A stretch of 64,000 nt of DNA from Blattamonas nauphoetae (GCA_033064195.1 JARBJD010000286.1:31556-95555), one strand, 5' to 3'; positions 21,585-34,800 are shown, counted from the stretch's first letter. Numbers and translations are program-made. Notes: a model not told the origin generated them from the letters alone.

Positions 21585-24500
21585 TCATCCATACTTCGTC
21601 CGTTGCCGTGGAAACCTTCCTTGAGTCGGAGGAGTTGAAATTACAGGTCTTGTCCTTTGCTGTGAAGCTCGTGGTCTCGTTGGAGTCGATGCTTCCGCAA
21701 GCGGACTGCTGGTTGACCCAACTGACCTCGATCTTGGCTGGGACAACCGAGCGAGTGATGCCCTGCGTTGTTGGGCAGGCGATCTTATGCGTTGATTGTC
21801 TGGCGGAGTCGAAGCAACACGGTTCTGCTTCTTCGGATCCTGCTCAGACGATGTCTGTCTGAGTCTCGACTGCGGGAGGGAGTGTGTCTGCGAGTCCTTC
21901 ACCAGCGTGTGGAAATGTTTCAGCATCCTTTCCGCCTCGTCATCACTCATCGTCTTCTTCTTCCTTCGATCGTTCATTGCCTGCCCAGGTCTTGAAACAC
22001 CTGGATCAGAGAACGGGCTCTGTCGCGTTGATCGAATCGCCACTGCCCCATACGCCGATCTCTGGTTGGACTGAGAACGAGGCTGGGCAGTGTTCCTTCG
22101 CACATCCCTCTGCGACGATTCCTTCTGCCTCGACGCAAACGACATTGGGGAAGGTGTGTACGACCGCTTCTGGATTGGGCGGGAGTTGTTCGTGTACGAC
22201 GCAAGGGTGGCCATGGAACGGACAGTGCGTGTCTTCGCTGCTGATGACTTCACAAACGACGAGAACGCCTGTGTGAGGAAATGCTGGCTAAAATGCTCAA
22301 ACGCTGCTTTTTCAATCTCCCGTTGACTTTTCTTGACGACGGGGGTATCACACAACAGATCGTCACTGGCGCTTCTGTCTGTGAGGAGAGGCGAGTTGGG
22401 GTCAGATGAAGGAAGCATTGTGTCGTGATTTCTGGAGTCCGTCGATGTCACATGATCAGCCCACATCAGTGTCCGCCCAAACGTGTGCGGTGTGGACCGA
22501 CGGTTGCCCGCTTTTGACGTTGGGAAGACGTCATCTTCGTCAAAATCGTGCGACAGCCAGTCCACAAGTGACAAAGAAGGCCGCTGCTCTGAATCAACGA
22601 CGTTGGCTTTCTCGAGATCGGCTTCATTCGGAGACTGCTGCTGTTCATTACGATCGAAGAGGGGCTCTGACGGAGGGCGGACAGGGTCTGGAGGATTCTG
22701 GTCTGCTGGAGCAGGCTGATCGGATGATGGGGTCGGCGGTTTTGTAAATTGTTGGGAGGAATTCCCGTAGTTAATAGCTGGGACGATTGGGAAGGATGCT
22801 TGTTGAAACATCGGAGCTGATCTGTTTCGTGGATTGAGACGACCATTGTTGAGAGGAGAGGATGTCAGAGAGAATGCTGTGGGTGAATAAGAAGCGAGCT
22901 TGCCGATGAGGACAGAGTAAAACGGGATTCCCGTTGGGAACAATCTGAGAAGAGAGATGACGTGCTGAAGTGGGATGGAGCATACCGTCGTATTTTTGGT
23001 AAATGGGATGTTATCATCTGTCCAGCAGATGTTTCTTTCCGAGACGTTGTTAGAACAACAGATAAATTGTAGAGTGCGAGAAGATAGATGCGAAGAAGAG
23101 TAAATGTTATCTCGTCGTATCCTGGTGAACATTCCTGTGGTTCTTCGGGAGAAAATACATCGGAGTACGAATATTCGGCAAGAATATATGGGTAAGTATC
23201 AAGTGGAGAGGGACTCTTCGGTCGTACAGGCTCCGGTGTGGGGGTATGCGTTGTGATCACTTCTGAACCAACTTCAACTAGATTCGACTTGTCGTCATCA
23301 CCACCAAACACAAATCGCGTTTTTAACGTGATTTCATGAGATGTTGGCCGTTGAAACAATTCCGTATGATCGTCGTCGACGTGGGCCTCATCAATTGCCT
23401 CCAATTCCATAACTTTCTGCTTTTCAATTTCAAATTCAAGCTGAGATGCACCATAGTCATCCTCCTGTTCGTTTTGAGATGTATTCTTCTTTTCCTTCTC
23501 TTTCTTTCGTCTTTTTCCTCGACTTTTCATTTCCGTCAAAGAAAGACTTTTATCTGCTTTATTCAAGGAATAGTTGTTGTAAATTCGTTTTTCATCACCA
23601 AGGAGGACAGATGCCGCTGAATCAAGTGTGGTGAGGAATTGTGACGACGGAGCCACGGGTGCGTCAGTCACTGATGAAAAGTAGTCTTCGTCAATTCGAG
23701 GGCGTGGCTTGAAATCTATCCCTGGAATTCCAGTTGGGTATTTTGAGGAAAATTCCGCGAAATTATTCGAGTCAATAGTGCGGGCGATTTCGGATCCGTG
23801 CCAGATGGCGGCTTCTTTTAAGAAATGAAGCATCCGAGATTCCTTGTCTGGTGAAAGTGGCTCATGTTGAGGACGTCGATCCTTGGTTTGTTTCGTTGCG
23901 AACGAACGTCGACTTCGGTGGTTTGTGCTTGAAGATCGTTTCTTACTCTCATAATGTGCTTTTTTCTCAAATTGAGATTCACGGATGAATTGTGAGGAGT
24001 AGATATCAGCCACTGGGACAAATGGATCCACAACGAATCCCATCAAGGATACCCAATTAAAGGTGCGCTTTGCTTCCAAGAAGAACGGATTCTTGATCCT
24101 TTCAGTTGGTGGAGGACTGAGACCTGGCTGATAATAATTTGCAGTTGGAAACGATCGTTTTTGAAAGAAATTTCTAAGTTCTGAACAGATAGTTGTGAGA
24201 AGAATCACAGATTCTTCATTTCTAGAGACTTAAACAGAGATGAAAAGTGATACCGCTTCGTTTGTGAGTATATGTATGATTTTTGATGGAATAAGAGGTA
24301 CTTCACAATATCCGAATATGACTGAGGAAAAATCGGATTTTGTTGAGGTGATGTGATCAGTAGTAAGGCTTTGTCAGTAAAATCGAGTGCCATCGTCCAA
24401 GTTGATGTTCTGGGAGAAGTAATGACAAAAGAAGAACAGACGAGAGGTATATGAGTGAGGTTAGATAATACTGAGTAAAGCGGAAGCGTGGATAGAGGGG

Positions 24501-24942
24501 ACTTTCTCGTTGAGACACCATGAGGATTGTCGCTCGTTTAATTAACGCAGTTCGAAGTGTAGAAAGAGGTGTGTCGGTGACAGTGATCGTATACGCAAGT
24601 TGGAGGAGTACAGAATGATGCAACTCGATGACAGATCTTGAAAACGATTCATTGAGCTGTTCTTTATTCAGAATTCGATCTGAACAATCTTCCAGTATTT
24701 TTGCAAAATCTATCTGAAACGTCTGAGATGGAGAGAACATGATCCAAACAAATAATACAAACATTCCTATCGGACAGAATCTGTTCGATAATTGATGAGA
24801 CGAGCGAAAACTGAGAATCGCTGTTGGTGATATGTTGAGAGAAATATGGTGTTGCATAATAGATAGGAAGTAAGGACTCAATCAAACGAGGAAATGAAAC
24901 AGGTGGTCGAACGAAAAGAAACGTAGGGATAAATGAAGACAT
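21585..24942 (-). CDS. Unknown 1026-aa protein, helical N-terminus, basic disordered C-terminus
   Basis: Five exons: 24763-24942, 24517-24713, 24302-24409, 22986-24221 and 21585-22944. The introns are 49, 107, 80 and 41 nt, all GT-AG, and the exon sum is 3081 nt, an exact multiple of three, which supports the model. The stop is TGA. The first ~330 residues look helical and folded, with alternating Leu/Ile-rich segments. A basic run KRRKKEKEKK sits near residue 400. From about 620 onward the chain is rich in Ser, Pro, Arg and Gln and is probably disordered. No signal peptide is seen, and no family is recognised. Upstream (24943-25064) is a short gap with an AT-rich TATA-like TATTTATAT on the coding strand. 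Confidence 0.7.
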
Positions 24943-25064
24943 CCTGAACCACAAATGCTGTTTGATGACTTATACTGGCGTTGAAAACATCCCTATTCCA
25001 ATAAAAAACAAGGAGTTCAAAGCAGGGATATAAATAGATGGGGCTGAATCCTGAATTATAAAAT

Positions 25065-26870
25065 TTACTCGGTTAACGTCTGTGCCTCCTGTTCTCCGAG
25101 AATAATAGCATTGAACATCTTGTTCAACCCCATACATGTGCGAGTGTTCATACCTCGGCATGCGCGGAACAAGTTTTCGAGGCATAGGCGCTGTTTGAAT
25201 AATGAATTGACAGTTGGAACGCCCTTGGGGAACTGTGGAGCCTTAAGCAAGAACCCAAGGATGCATCCAATAAGAGGGTGGAAATTGTGCATTTCCGGCT
25301 CCCCACCATTTGTTTTCTCTCCCATATGGATACGTGTGAGGAGTTCTGTTAAAACCACCAAATCCAACATAACTGGGATTGCCAAGAGAGTATCCTCACA
25401 AGTGTTATGAAGAACAATTGTGTTGACACCTCCCATGCAGATCTCAGAAATGTATTCGTCCATGGCCCTCTTAGAGTCTTGGACATACGGAACATACTTG
25501 ATGACAATGCAATGGTCAGGCTGCTCGCCTGGCTCATACAAAGCAGGATTTCCATCGAAAATATCATCAACAACATGCTTCTTCGACCGTTCCTTGCTCT
25601 CAAAAACTTGGGCTGCACTGAGGTTCTTTCCATCATTGTTTCCGAGATGGTTGTATGAAACAATGGAACGAGGCTTCAAACCTGACGAGACAAGGAAGTC
25701 TGTCAACACAGATTTGATTTTTGTTTGTCCAGTCTTGAAATCAGCACCCGTGATGAATGTTTTGTGGATTTGAGCGAGTTCGACAACGCCTGGAACAAGA
25801 GCGTTCTGAGGCGATCCGTTAATGAAAGGATTTCCTTCCAAGATGCACGCAATGGCAAAGAGAGTTGATGGAGAAATCTCCGACTCGTTCCTCCGAATTG
25901 CTTCCATCAAGTTCTTCGCTGTATCATGGACACCGTCCTGTTCGACACTGAATCGTTCAGTATTGGCAGTCCAAAGGACAATCACCTTTTCAAGGCCGTT
26001 TTTCTCTTTGAATTCCCTCATATCTTGCCTGAGCTTGTTCACCTGATCCTCCTTCTTTGGAAGAGCCAACACATTGTTCGCACGATCTCCTTGATTAGCA
26101 GCAACGTAAGATGGGTCAAATACGGAGGGGAGGGGAACAATCTTCTGCATGTGGGGATATAGTTGCTGTTGAAGGTCGTAATCGAAGACTTGAGCACGGC
26201 GCATTGCATCTCCACTTCATATCACCAAAAAAGTGAGCAGAGACAATAGCATACAGAGGCATTGAGTTAATATCCCAGCCTGAGACAACAAGGTCAGTTG
26301 GTTCAACCATTGGGAGGATCTCCTTGAACGGGATGTAAACTTCTTCATCCCCGCACTTCCCGAGGCGAATGGAGGTGGCCTGGGTGAGAGATCCAATAAA
26401 ATTGGCTTGCATTTCCTTTTGTTTTGTGTTCCATTTGATTTTGAGTTTGTTTGCGATGATCATCCCGGCGAAAGACGACCCGTTGTTTCCTCCAAGTCCG
26501 ACAAGCATAACACTGTCAGAACAAAGTAAAAAGAATAGAGAATAACGATAAAATGTTTAACAAGCATTCGAACGAAGAATTGGTCGAAGAAATAGTGAAT
26601 TACGTTCCCAAGGAAAAAGGAAGGTTAATCAGACCCAACTTTCGGGATTTTCTTCTCTGTTTGGAAGATAAACTCCCTTGTGTATGGCTTGACAGTATAT
26701 TTTCCCGTGGTTGCGTCTAGGGAATGGAATAGAGTGAGAATAATCGGGAGAAGAAGATGCAGAAAAGAAAGAATTGTACCCTTTTCGACAGATGTCCCGT
26801 GGCTGGCAAAAGAAGATGAAATAAGATCTTCAGTTTCTTGAACGTGTGAACCCTCAACAGTGAATGACAT
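25065..26870 (-). CDS. INO1: Myo-inositol-3-phosphate synthase (526 aa)
   Basis: This enzyme converts glucose-6-phosphate to 1D-myo-inositol-3-phosphate with NAD, the committed step of inositol and phosphoinositide synthesis in the cytosol. Four exons: 26780-26870, 26635-26716, 26255-26512 and 25065-26214 (introns 63, 122 and 40 nt). They splice to exactly 526 residues, close to the usual 510-530. Family signatures are present: GGNNGS of the NAD site (~residue 65), [27 protein letters not shown] (~315) and [15 protein letters not shown]. Start MSFTVEGS fits the family's short N-terminus. The stop is TAA. Exon 1, its promoter and part of intron 1 have been copied twice into the palindrome at 47864-47953 and 53966-54055. 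Confidence 0.96.
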
Positions 26871-28525
26871 TGTGCTGTTTTCTGATCGACCAATAATTTT
26901 GGTTACATTGGAGAAAAATGAGCCTTTCAACAGGATATCACAAGATAACTGATTATATAATTGCAATGGAATTCTTTTAACGCGATTAGCATTTCCCAGT
27001 CACTGAACTCGTTCCATCAATCGTAATCGTCGTCATCGTCGTAATCGTTGTAATCGTCGTCATCGTCGTCATCGTATCCCAAATCATCATCAGCAGACTG
27101 TTCAATGTCAAAGGATTCATCTTCATCATCATCAGACTGATTGTGTGAATAGTAGTTTTGATTTGGCTTTTGTTTCTTTGTATTTTTATTCTTTTTGGCA
27201 GATAACCGAGGAGCTTTAACGGCTGGAGCAGAATGTATTTGGACTGGCAGTGACTGAGGTTGTTGGACTGGAGGAGGGGGGACCCGTGTTGGAGCGGGCT
27301 TGTTCTCTGAGAATGATTGGACGATCGATGGGACAGGATCGACGAGTTGAGCACTTGTCTGTTGGATGTCGGCTGGACAGTCCACATTTGTGTCAGTTGT
27401 GGAAGGATTGACTGGCTGTTCTTCAACCGTGTTTGGTTCTGAGCTTGTTGGGATCTTCGGACTGGTTTCAATGAGCCCGGATTCTGCTGTTTCAAGGTTT
27501 CCTTCGTTTGGTGGCAGCAATTCAAGGGGATTGGTTGAAGAGACATTGTGGGGAATGATCGGTGGTGGCATTGGAAACTATGACAGATCAATGACCGGCC
27601 GGATTTGAGAATCTGTTTCTTTTATCAGTCCTTCACTCGGTGTCTTTGGCGTTTGACAGTTTTTGCCTGGTCCTGTTGTGGATTCTTTCTTTTCGATCAC
27701 CGATGCTGCTGGTAAGGGCCGTACGGTTTGCCAGAATTGAGGGTTTGGCATGAATGTGATGTTTTGTCCTGCTCCGAACATAGGGCCAGATGGGACGGTC
27801 TGTGTGTCACTCTTGAATACAGATGGAGAAGTGATAGACTGGTTGGATCCGAATTCTGATGTAAGTGTGTGTGCGGGAACATTTGGCTGAATGTTTGTGG
27901 TGAACGATTTGGATTGATTGTCTGTGTTTGGATCAAACATAGAAGATTTTGATAATGCTTCTTTGTTCTGCCCAAACTCAGATGGTTCAGTGGCGATCAT
28001 TTCTGGATCCTGCTCCAATATAAGGTGATCTTCTTGTAAATTCTGTTGTAGTTCAGAATGATGTGGAATGTGCATTGAAGAGGAAGGGTTTGCACAGTAG
28101 ATAAGGTCTGACTGAGGAAACGCAGCTTCTATTTCACGGTTAGATCGTGAGAGGATAGATACAAGAACTCCGAAATCTCGTGAGAGTCGATCAATTTTAT
28201 CCTCTGGATCTCCTCTGGACTCGGTTAATTCATCTTTTTTGAGAAGATGAGAACGAAATGATGTGATGTAAGCGTGTTCTCGTTGAAGAAGACGAATCTC
28301 TCGATTTGTTAATTCCATTTCCCAGTCTTCCAGACGACGCTTTTGGATTTCTAAATCACGCAATTGCTGACACAGTTGATGTAATTTCATTTCATAGTCT
28401 TTGCTAAGTTGATCGATCTTCTCCATACCTATTTCGAGTTTGATGATAATCAGTTGTTGAGATGTTCAGATGACGCTTTGATTAGAGTTGAAAGATGAGA
28501 GGATTGATGATTGTCTTGGGTCAAA
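26746..28525. repeat. Source-like copy of a 1.78-kb segmental duplication
   Basis: This span runs from inside intron 1 of the inositol-phosphate synthase gene to the end of the beta-helix gene. It recurs at 52314-54089 (inverted, nearly full length) and 47830-49441 (direct, shorter at the distal end). This copy keeps complete flanking genes and is probably the donor. Confidence 0.9.
27017..28426 (-). CDS. Coiled-coil protein with in-frame TAG (282 aa, or 469 codons read through)
   Basis: From the ATG at 28426 the first ~80 residues form a charged heptad-like coiled coil (EKIDQLSKDYEMKLHQL). Then follow Ser/Thr/Pro/Gln-rich low complexity and, at the C-terminus, a run of Asp-Tyr repeats. The frame meets a TAG at 27578-27580, then continues open in the same frame to 27017. 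Both duplicated copies in the palindrome have CAG at that codon. So this copy either carries a fresh nonsense change or is read through; a 3' truncated 282-residue product is the plain reading. The function is unknown. It starts 39 bp after the stop of the upstream beta-helix gene, on the same strand. Confidence 0.6.
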
Positions 28526-31401
28526 TTTCGACAGTTCCGATGACGAGAACGTTTCTGCTGAATCCGCAGGCGTGCTGAAGTAGTCTCCTTTCACACTTGC
28601 TGAGTTGATCACAGCCAGATCTCCCTTCTTCACACTCATAAACAGATCCCTCCCTTGTCCACTTTCAGTGCATCTGTTCGCGTCTTCCCCACTCCCAAAC
28701 ACAATGTTGTCCAGCGAGAACGTGCCAGTCGTCCGTCCTGTCAGGTCCATGAACAGAGCTCCTCCATTGCCAGATGATGCACATTTCTTGAAGGACACAG
28801 ACGATTCCACTGTGAACGTCCCTGAAACAATCGACACACTGACAGCTCCTCCATTCCCATTCGTTGAAGAACAGTCGAGGAAGTCTGTGGAGGAGATTGA
28901 GAGAATTGCTTCAGTCGAGAGGACTGCGTTGATGGCAGAGCCTCCAGCTGACGATGACTTGATGGTTTCAAATTGAGATTTCTTTTCTGACTTGCCGATT
29001 GTCATTGTCTGGCTTGTGGGTGTGAGAACGATCAATGGAGATGTCGACTTGAAATTCGAGATTGTGAAAGCGTTCATTGTGAGAGCAGACGAAGACGAGA
29101 GAAGAGGAGCATCTCCCAAATCGACAGTAGCATCTGATTGGTGTGGATCTGCGCTTGATGAGATTGGTCCTGAGAGTATCAAAGTCGATCCAGATACGGC
29201 TTCGATGATTGGGGTTTTCGATGACGAGATGGACGCGAAGGAGTGCGTGTTGATTGTGAGTTGTCCTCCACTCATGACAGAGAACAAAGAAGACGACATT
29301 GTCGAGGCACTCTCCACAACACAACTTGACATCGAGACTACACCCTTCTGAGAAACAGACAGGGCTGGTGCTCCATTCGACTTGATGTTCTTGAAGGTGG
29401 ACGAGATGATATTCAGTGTAGCAGTTGTTGTACTGCCTGTGTATCCAGCCGTGAGCAGAGCATATTCGATAGCTGTTTGAGTGGATGGACCGACAAGGCA
29501 TGCGTCGATTTCGACTGTTCCCACCTTCGTTTCAATCATTCCCGAGCCAGTAGTAACACTCAACAATGATGCTCCACTGAACTGAACCTTGCTTGAAGAT
29601 GATGCTGTGAAGAGAGGCGACGAGAGAGGTGATGGGTTCTCAAATTTCGTTGTTCCGTCAAATAACACAGTGCCTGCGATGTCAATATCAATGATTGGTT
29701 GGGATGAGGCTGAAACGTCAGTGAAATTGGTGGATGTGAATGTTGTTGTGCTGGATGACTTTTTCAAGCTGACTAATGCGGTTTCTGAGGTGAGAGAAGC
29801 GAAGTCTGAGTCTGTGACAGACAACGATGAGTATGACGTTGTTTCGATCAGCTTTGCACCGATAAACGTCAAACCTGTGATGGACAGTTCGGAACATGCC
29901 ACGCTTCCCGCTAAGATTTTGAAGAAGGGGATTTTGATGTGACTGGGTGTGGTATCCGTTTGGCACCCATCCAACGAACAGTGGATGACACTCAAGCTCC
30001 CACCGTCCACTTTGAACATTGTCTGCACATTGCTGCCAGTATTGGTGAAGTGGTAGATGTGGAGATCACGAAATCTGTGTGTGATTCCGGACGGTGTGTG
30101 TGATAGATATGCCAACGGTAATTCACACGATATACTTCCCAAAGGATTCGTAGTATAACTACGAACTTCGAAGTCCGTAAAAGTGTGTGGAATGGAGGTG
30201 TTGAATGGGTAGATCGGATCGTCATCAGTGTTTCGGATGGAGAGGTAGTAAAACGGATCTGATTTGAAGGGCTTCAAATTCAAGATAGCGTAGTTAATTG
30301 TCTTGCAGTCTCCCCTTGGGTTGTAATCGTATCCACAGAATACAGCGTCGTTTCCACTTTCGGCCAAGATCAACATGTTGAGTGTGAAAACCGGAAAGTA
30401 TTTTGCTGTTTCTTCTTCTGTGAGAGAAATATTGTATCCCAAATTTGGACGTCACTCGTGAAATTAGAGCCAGCCTGATTCTTAATGAATAAGCAATCCT
30501 TGACCAAAAACTGCTCCCCTTCCCACAGGTCGAGGGCTGCACCGTTGCCTGGGCAGTAACAATACTCGAAAATGCAGTTGACGATGCGAGTTTTGTCACG
30601 GCCATTTATTTTCGCACTAATTGCTCCTCCAGGACCTGATCTCACTCCACACTTGCTGAAGACAGTGTTTGTGACAAAGAGTGGGTTTGTATGAGTTTTC
30701 CAGGCAACCCGGATCGCGCCCCCATATCCCTCAGCTTCGCAGGCTCGGAATTCGGAATCTTCAATCTTTATTGTTCCAAGGTGAGTCCAAATCGTTCCTT
30801 GTCCTTTCTTGCTATTGCAGGAAGTGCAAATCACGTTTTTCATGAAAACTGCCTGTGAAGGATTGTCAGTGGTACCATAAACCACTGTTCCAGCTGTTTC
30901 GCGTTCGATTTTATCAAATAGGCATGTTTGCAGGGTTAACTGATTACCCCCCTGAATAAAGAAACACCCATATTTCAATCCAGATGCCTTCGTGTTGGAG
31001 ACTGTTTGATATGTATTGATATCCCAGTGGTCAAATTGAGTGTTCGTATAATCCATGTTTGCGGATGTTCGGATGAGAGACGCATTGTTTACTCTCCCAA
31101 CACTGGCCTGGTTCAGATCAACAAATCCACAGTACAAGAAACGGTCGGAGTCACACACATCGCAGCTATCGACGAGAAGTGACGAAGAGAAGGAGTAGAG
31201 CTCAGGGGAATATGGTATGTCCTGAAAAGTGATGTTGGAGATGACAGAATTGGCGATGGTGGTCGTTGTGAGGTTTGGATGTGGGAGGAGTTGATTCTGG
31301 GTGGAAGATATGAGAGACGATACTGTCGAGGCAATAATCGATAGAGTTCCCCCGTTTGGAGAATATGACGCATCTTCATTCACCAAACAAGCGACCTTCA
31401 T
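28466..31401 (-). CDS. Parallel beta-helix repeat protein, probably surface or secreted (965 aa)
   Basis: Two exons, 30456-31401 and 28466-30417, are joined by a 38-nt GT-AG intron (30418-30455). Without the intron the two frames look like a frameshifted gene; with it the sum is 2898 nt, an exact multiple of three. The chain is rich in Ser, Thr, Ile and Val, with short turns repeated every 20-25 residues and Gly motifs GYGGAI, GPGGAIS, GNGGAV and GNGGALF. These are typical of right-handed parallel beta-helix (pectate-lyase or Pmp-like) repeats. Cys pairs are common in the N-terminal half. I see no clear signal peptide, and the frame is open upstream of the chosen Met, so the true N-terminus may differ. 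A role at the cell surface is an inference from the family type. Confidence 0.7.
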
Positions 31402-31859
31402 GGACTGTCGTCGCTCGCTATGGATTTGCAGACGACTGTGTCGTGCTTTCTTTTGTTGCTCTTGTGTGCGTTTCTGTGGCTCATTCTGTTTGAATTTGGA
31501 GTTGATAGGCAGATGTTTTGGACACAACACTTTTGATAATTTGGTTTGTTGTGTGTGCTGTGAGTATGTGGACTTGTTTTCGAACATCTTCTCATTCGGC
31601 CTGTCGTCTTGCCAGAATCTTCTTTTTTGATCGCTCAGTTGTGGAGATTGTGGAGGAAGGGTGGAATTGGAATGGAATCGAATGGAGTTGGGAAGAGGAG
31701 GATGCCTCCCTCCCCTTCTCCCACACTCTTTTGCCCTCCTCTGAATCACCAAAAACTCAAAAAAAGTCGAGGAACTCAACGAATAGGAGATGAATGAAGA
31801 GGGAGAATGAATCAACTAAGATTTTCAAAGTGAGGGGGAAATCCACTTTATCATCGATA
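31402..31859. other. Divergent intergenic region
   Basis: 458 bp lie between the inferred starts of the beta-helix gene and the kinase gene. The beta-helix frame is open through most of it, so part may be 5' coding sequence or an extra exon. Otherwise I see no gene and no clear TATA box. Confidence 0.4.
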
Positions 31860-34800
31860 ATGACATCAAAACTTGACAATATCACTCCTCCTGGCTGTGT
31901 GTCCTTTCTGTGCTGATTTCTTCTCATGTTCATATTGTTTACATTCTTTTTCGTGTTTCAGACACAAAACCGAACGAAATCAGTGAAGGAGCCTTTGGTC
32001 AAGTACTGAAAGTCACACATGAGCGGAGTGGGATTGAATATGCGGTGAAGGTGCTACCGATTCTGAAAGAAAGGGACAAGGAACGAGTGTCTCGTGAAGT
32101 GGAGATGTTGACACGTTTTGCTCATCCTCGGATTGTTCGTCTTCATGAATCGATCGACATGGGAGGACACCACGCGATTGTGATGGAGCTTGGGACTCGA
32201 AGTCTGAATGATCTAATATCGGAATATGAGTCACGAAACGCGTTGATTCCTCTTCCTGTTTGTCTCTTCTCACTCTCTCATTCTTTGATGTTTATTTAAA
32301 TAATGTCTGCTCTGCTGTTCTTGTTGTTGTGGATGTGTTTTCAGTTGACAGTGATGATTCTGGTTGATATTTGTGAAGGACTTTTGTGGATGCACACCCA
32401 CTCGTCGGGATCGACAGCTCATGGAGATCTGAAGCCGGAGAATGTTCTACTTCGCGTGAACAATCGGGCCTTTCTGTGTTTGTTCGATTGGACTCTTTTG
32501 AAATGTCCATTTTCTGTGTCCAGGTGATCTTGGTGGTTCAGCTCCCCTGGATCAGCAAATGACGTCGACGATTGGAGAACTGGGTACATTCGAGTACAAC
32601 TCACCCGAGCGAGTGATGGACAGCAAAGGAATGGCAACGCCAGCGAGTGATGTTTGGTCGCTTGGAGTTCTGGCGTATCGGATGGCGACTGGGAAATCAT
32701 TGTTTGAGGGATTGACACTTCCACAGCTGTGTCGTGCTTTGGACCAGTTCAGTGAATCTCGAATCCCAACCACGATTCCTTCGCTTGTTAGAGACGTTCT
32801 TCTGAAGCTGCTGGAACCAGTCTGTTCTCCTCTTTTCGCCAAAGTCGTTCTCTTCTTTGTTCCATTGAACTGATTCTTTCAGAATGTGGCGCTTCGAGCA
32901 ACAACGACAGCTCTTTTCGAAGGCGGACTTTTGGAGAGGATGCTTGGCCCAGAAACACCACTGTCGAAAATGAAGAGCACTCTGCTTGCGACTCGAGTGG
33001 ATGAGATCAAACAGTCGTCGAGTGATGCGAAAATGAAAGAGAAGACGATGAAATTGGATATGGAAAAGCAGAAACTGTTGGAAGAGACGAAAACACTGGA
33101 ACGCCAACTGAGATTGCTTCAAATGTCACTTCAACGGACTTGCGAACGAAATATTGAATTGGAGAAGGAGGAACTTGCACAGCGTGGCCATCTCCTCACA
33201 ACACGATTCTCGCCTCTCTCGATCAAGCCAGAAGTCAAAGCTCTCTCACACAGCCTGCAAATGCCTGCCCTCCAGTTTCTCTTCGGGTCAAGTGCTTTTT
33301 TTGATGTTTCTGGCAACACAGTCACTCAGCTCAAAATGCGCAAGAACAAGAACTGGTGCACCACACTCTTCGCTGAGCCCTTCTCGGACGGAGTGGTGTC
33401 GGTTGCCATCACTGTCCTCGCACTGCCAGAAGAAATGGGTTTGCGACTTTTTTTGGAAGTGTTCTGGTTCTTAAGACGGGCTGATGTTCGGACTCGTCGA
33501 TACTCTGTCGCGACAGATTGAAGAAAGCGATAAACTGGGAGATGCTTTCCCAAGTATTCTCTCCTCATTCGATTCTCTTTCTTCCCATCTCATCAGATTC
33601 CATCGCCCTTGCTCTTAGGAGCGGAACACTCCATGTAACACTTCCATCCACTCTGCAAAGAGAGAAGACAATTCCGATCTATGCTGGGATGGGTGAAGGA
33701 GACCGAGTGGTGTTGGAGGTGGACATGGACGCGAGGCCACGCACAGCCGTGTTCATCATCAACGGAACTGTGCCTCTCACGTTTGTGTCGGGTCTGCCTC
33801 CCTCCATCCAGTTTGGAGTGTGTCGTTCATCGTCCCCATTCTCACTTCTTTTTCAGTTCTCAATGAAGAACAAGGGAGTTTCAGTTCGACTTGATGGAAT
33901 CTCTCGTCTGAACCGAGCCACGCCGTTCGGAAAAGTGAAAGAGATCAAATGGAATCTCGACAATTTGGAAGACAGCGAAGACATGTACATGAATGGGATG
34001 AGATCGAGTGTTCTGACTGTGCAAACACACATGCCGTCGCTCGTGTTCCAAGAACCTTCACTCTTCAGAGTGGAAGACAACAGAATCGCTCGAACTTACC
34101 CAGCCGCAGGTGAAGCCCACAAATACTTCATCCCCACCTGGAGCTCCTTCTTCCTCGCAGAACCCATTTCGGAAGGGATTGTGGCGTTCTCGATCACTCC
34201 TCCCGTGAAGAGAGACATGTTCGACACGTATTTCTTCGGCTTGATCGATGGGACTGCGCCAATTCCCAAAGAATTGCAGAATCTTGGAAAACTCAAAAGT
34301 GTGTCTCACTCACTCCAGTCACTTGCACGTCCTCTCATCTTCTTCATCTTGTCACGTTCTCATCCTCTCATCTTTTTCATCTTGTCACGTTCTCATCCTC
34401 TCATCTTCTTCATCTTGTCACGTTCTCATCCTCTCATCTTCTTCATCTGATTCAGGCTCAATCGGTCTGTCTTCTGAGGGTGAGCTGCATTTCGTGACGT
34501 CAGAAGGACATCAGAAAATCGATGTTCCTTTCTGGACGAAACTATTTGAGCCTGACGTCGTGGAAGTCAACATGGACTCGAATCCTCGCACTGCCCAGTT
34601 CTTCGCCAACGGAGAGTCAGTCAATGTTGTCGTTGTTGGTCTTCCTGAATCCGTTCGAGTCGGAGTGTGCTGTCGTCGCCTTTCACTCTTTCTTCTCTTC
34701 CGTTCTCCTCATTTCCCCTCTCTCGTCCGCATTCACTTCTGTCTCCCCTCTCCGTCTCAGTTCTCTGTGTTGAGCCCAGGAGTACAGATTCGGTTTGACA

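Noticed and set aside
27578-27580. Alternative genetic code with TAG/TAA read as Gln, known from some oxymonads
   Set aside because: TAA ends the conserved inositol-phosphate synthase at the expected place, as well as the acidic protein and the first ARM-like gene. No recognised intact gene contains in-frame TAA or TAG.
30370-30470. Apparent frameshift splitting the beta-helix gene
   Set aside because: A 38-nt GT-AG intron (30418-30455) joins both frames exactly and gives an exon sum divisible by three, so no frameshift is needed.
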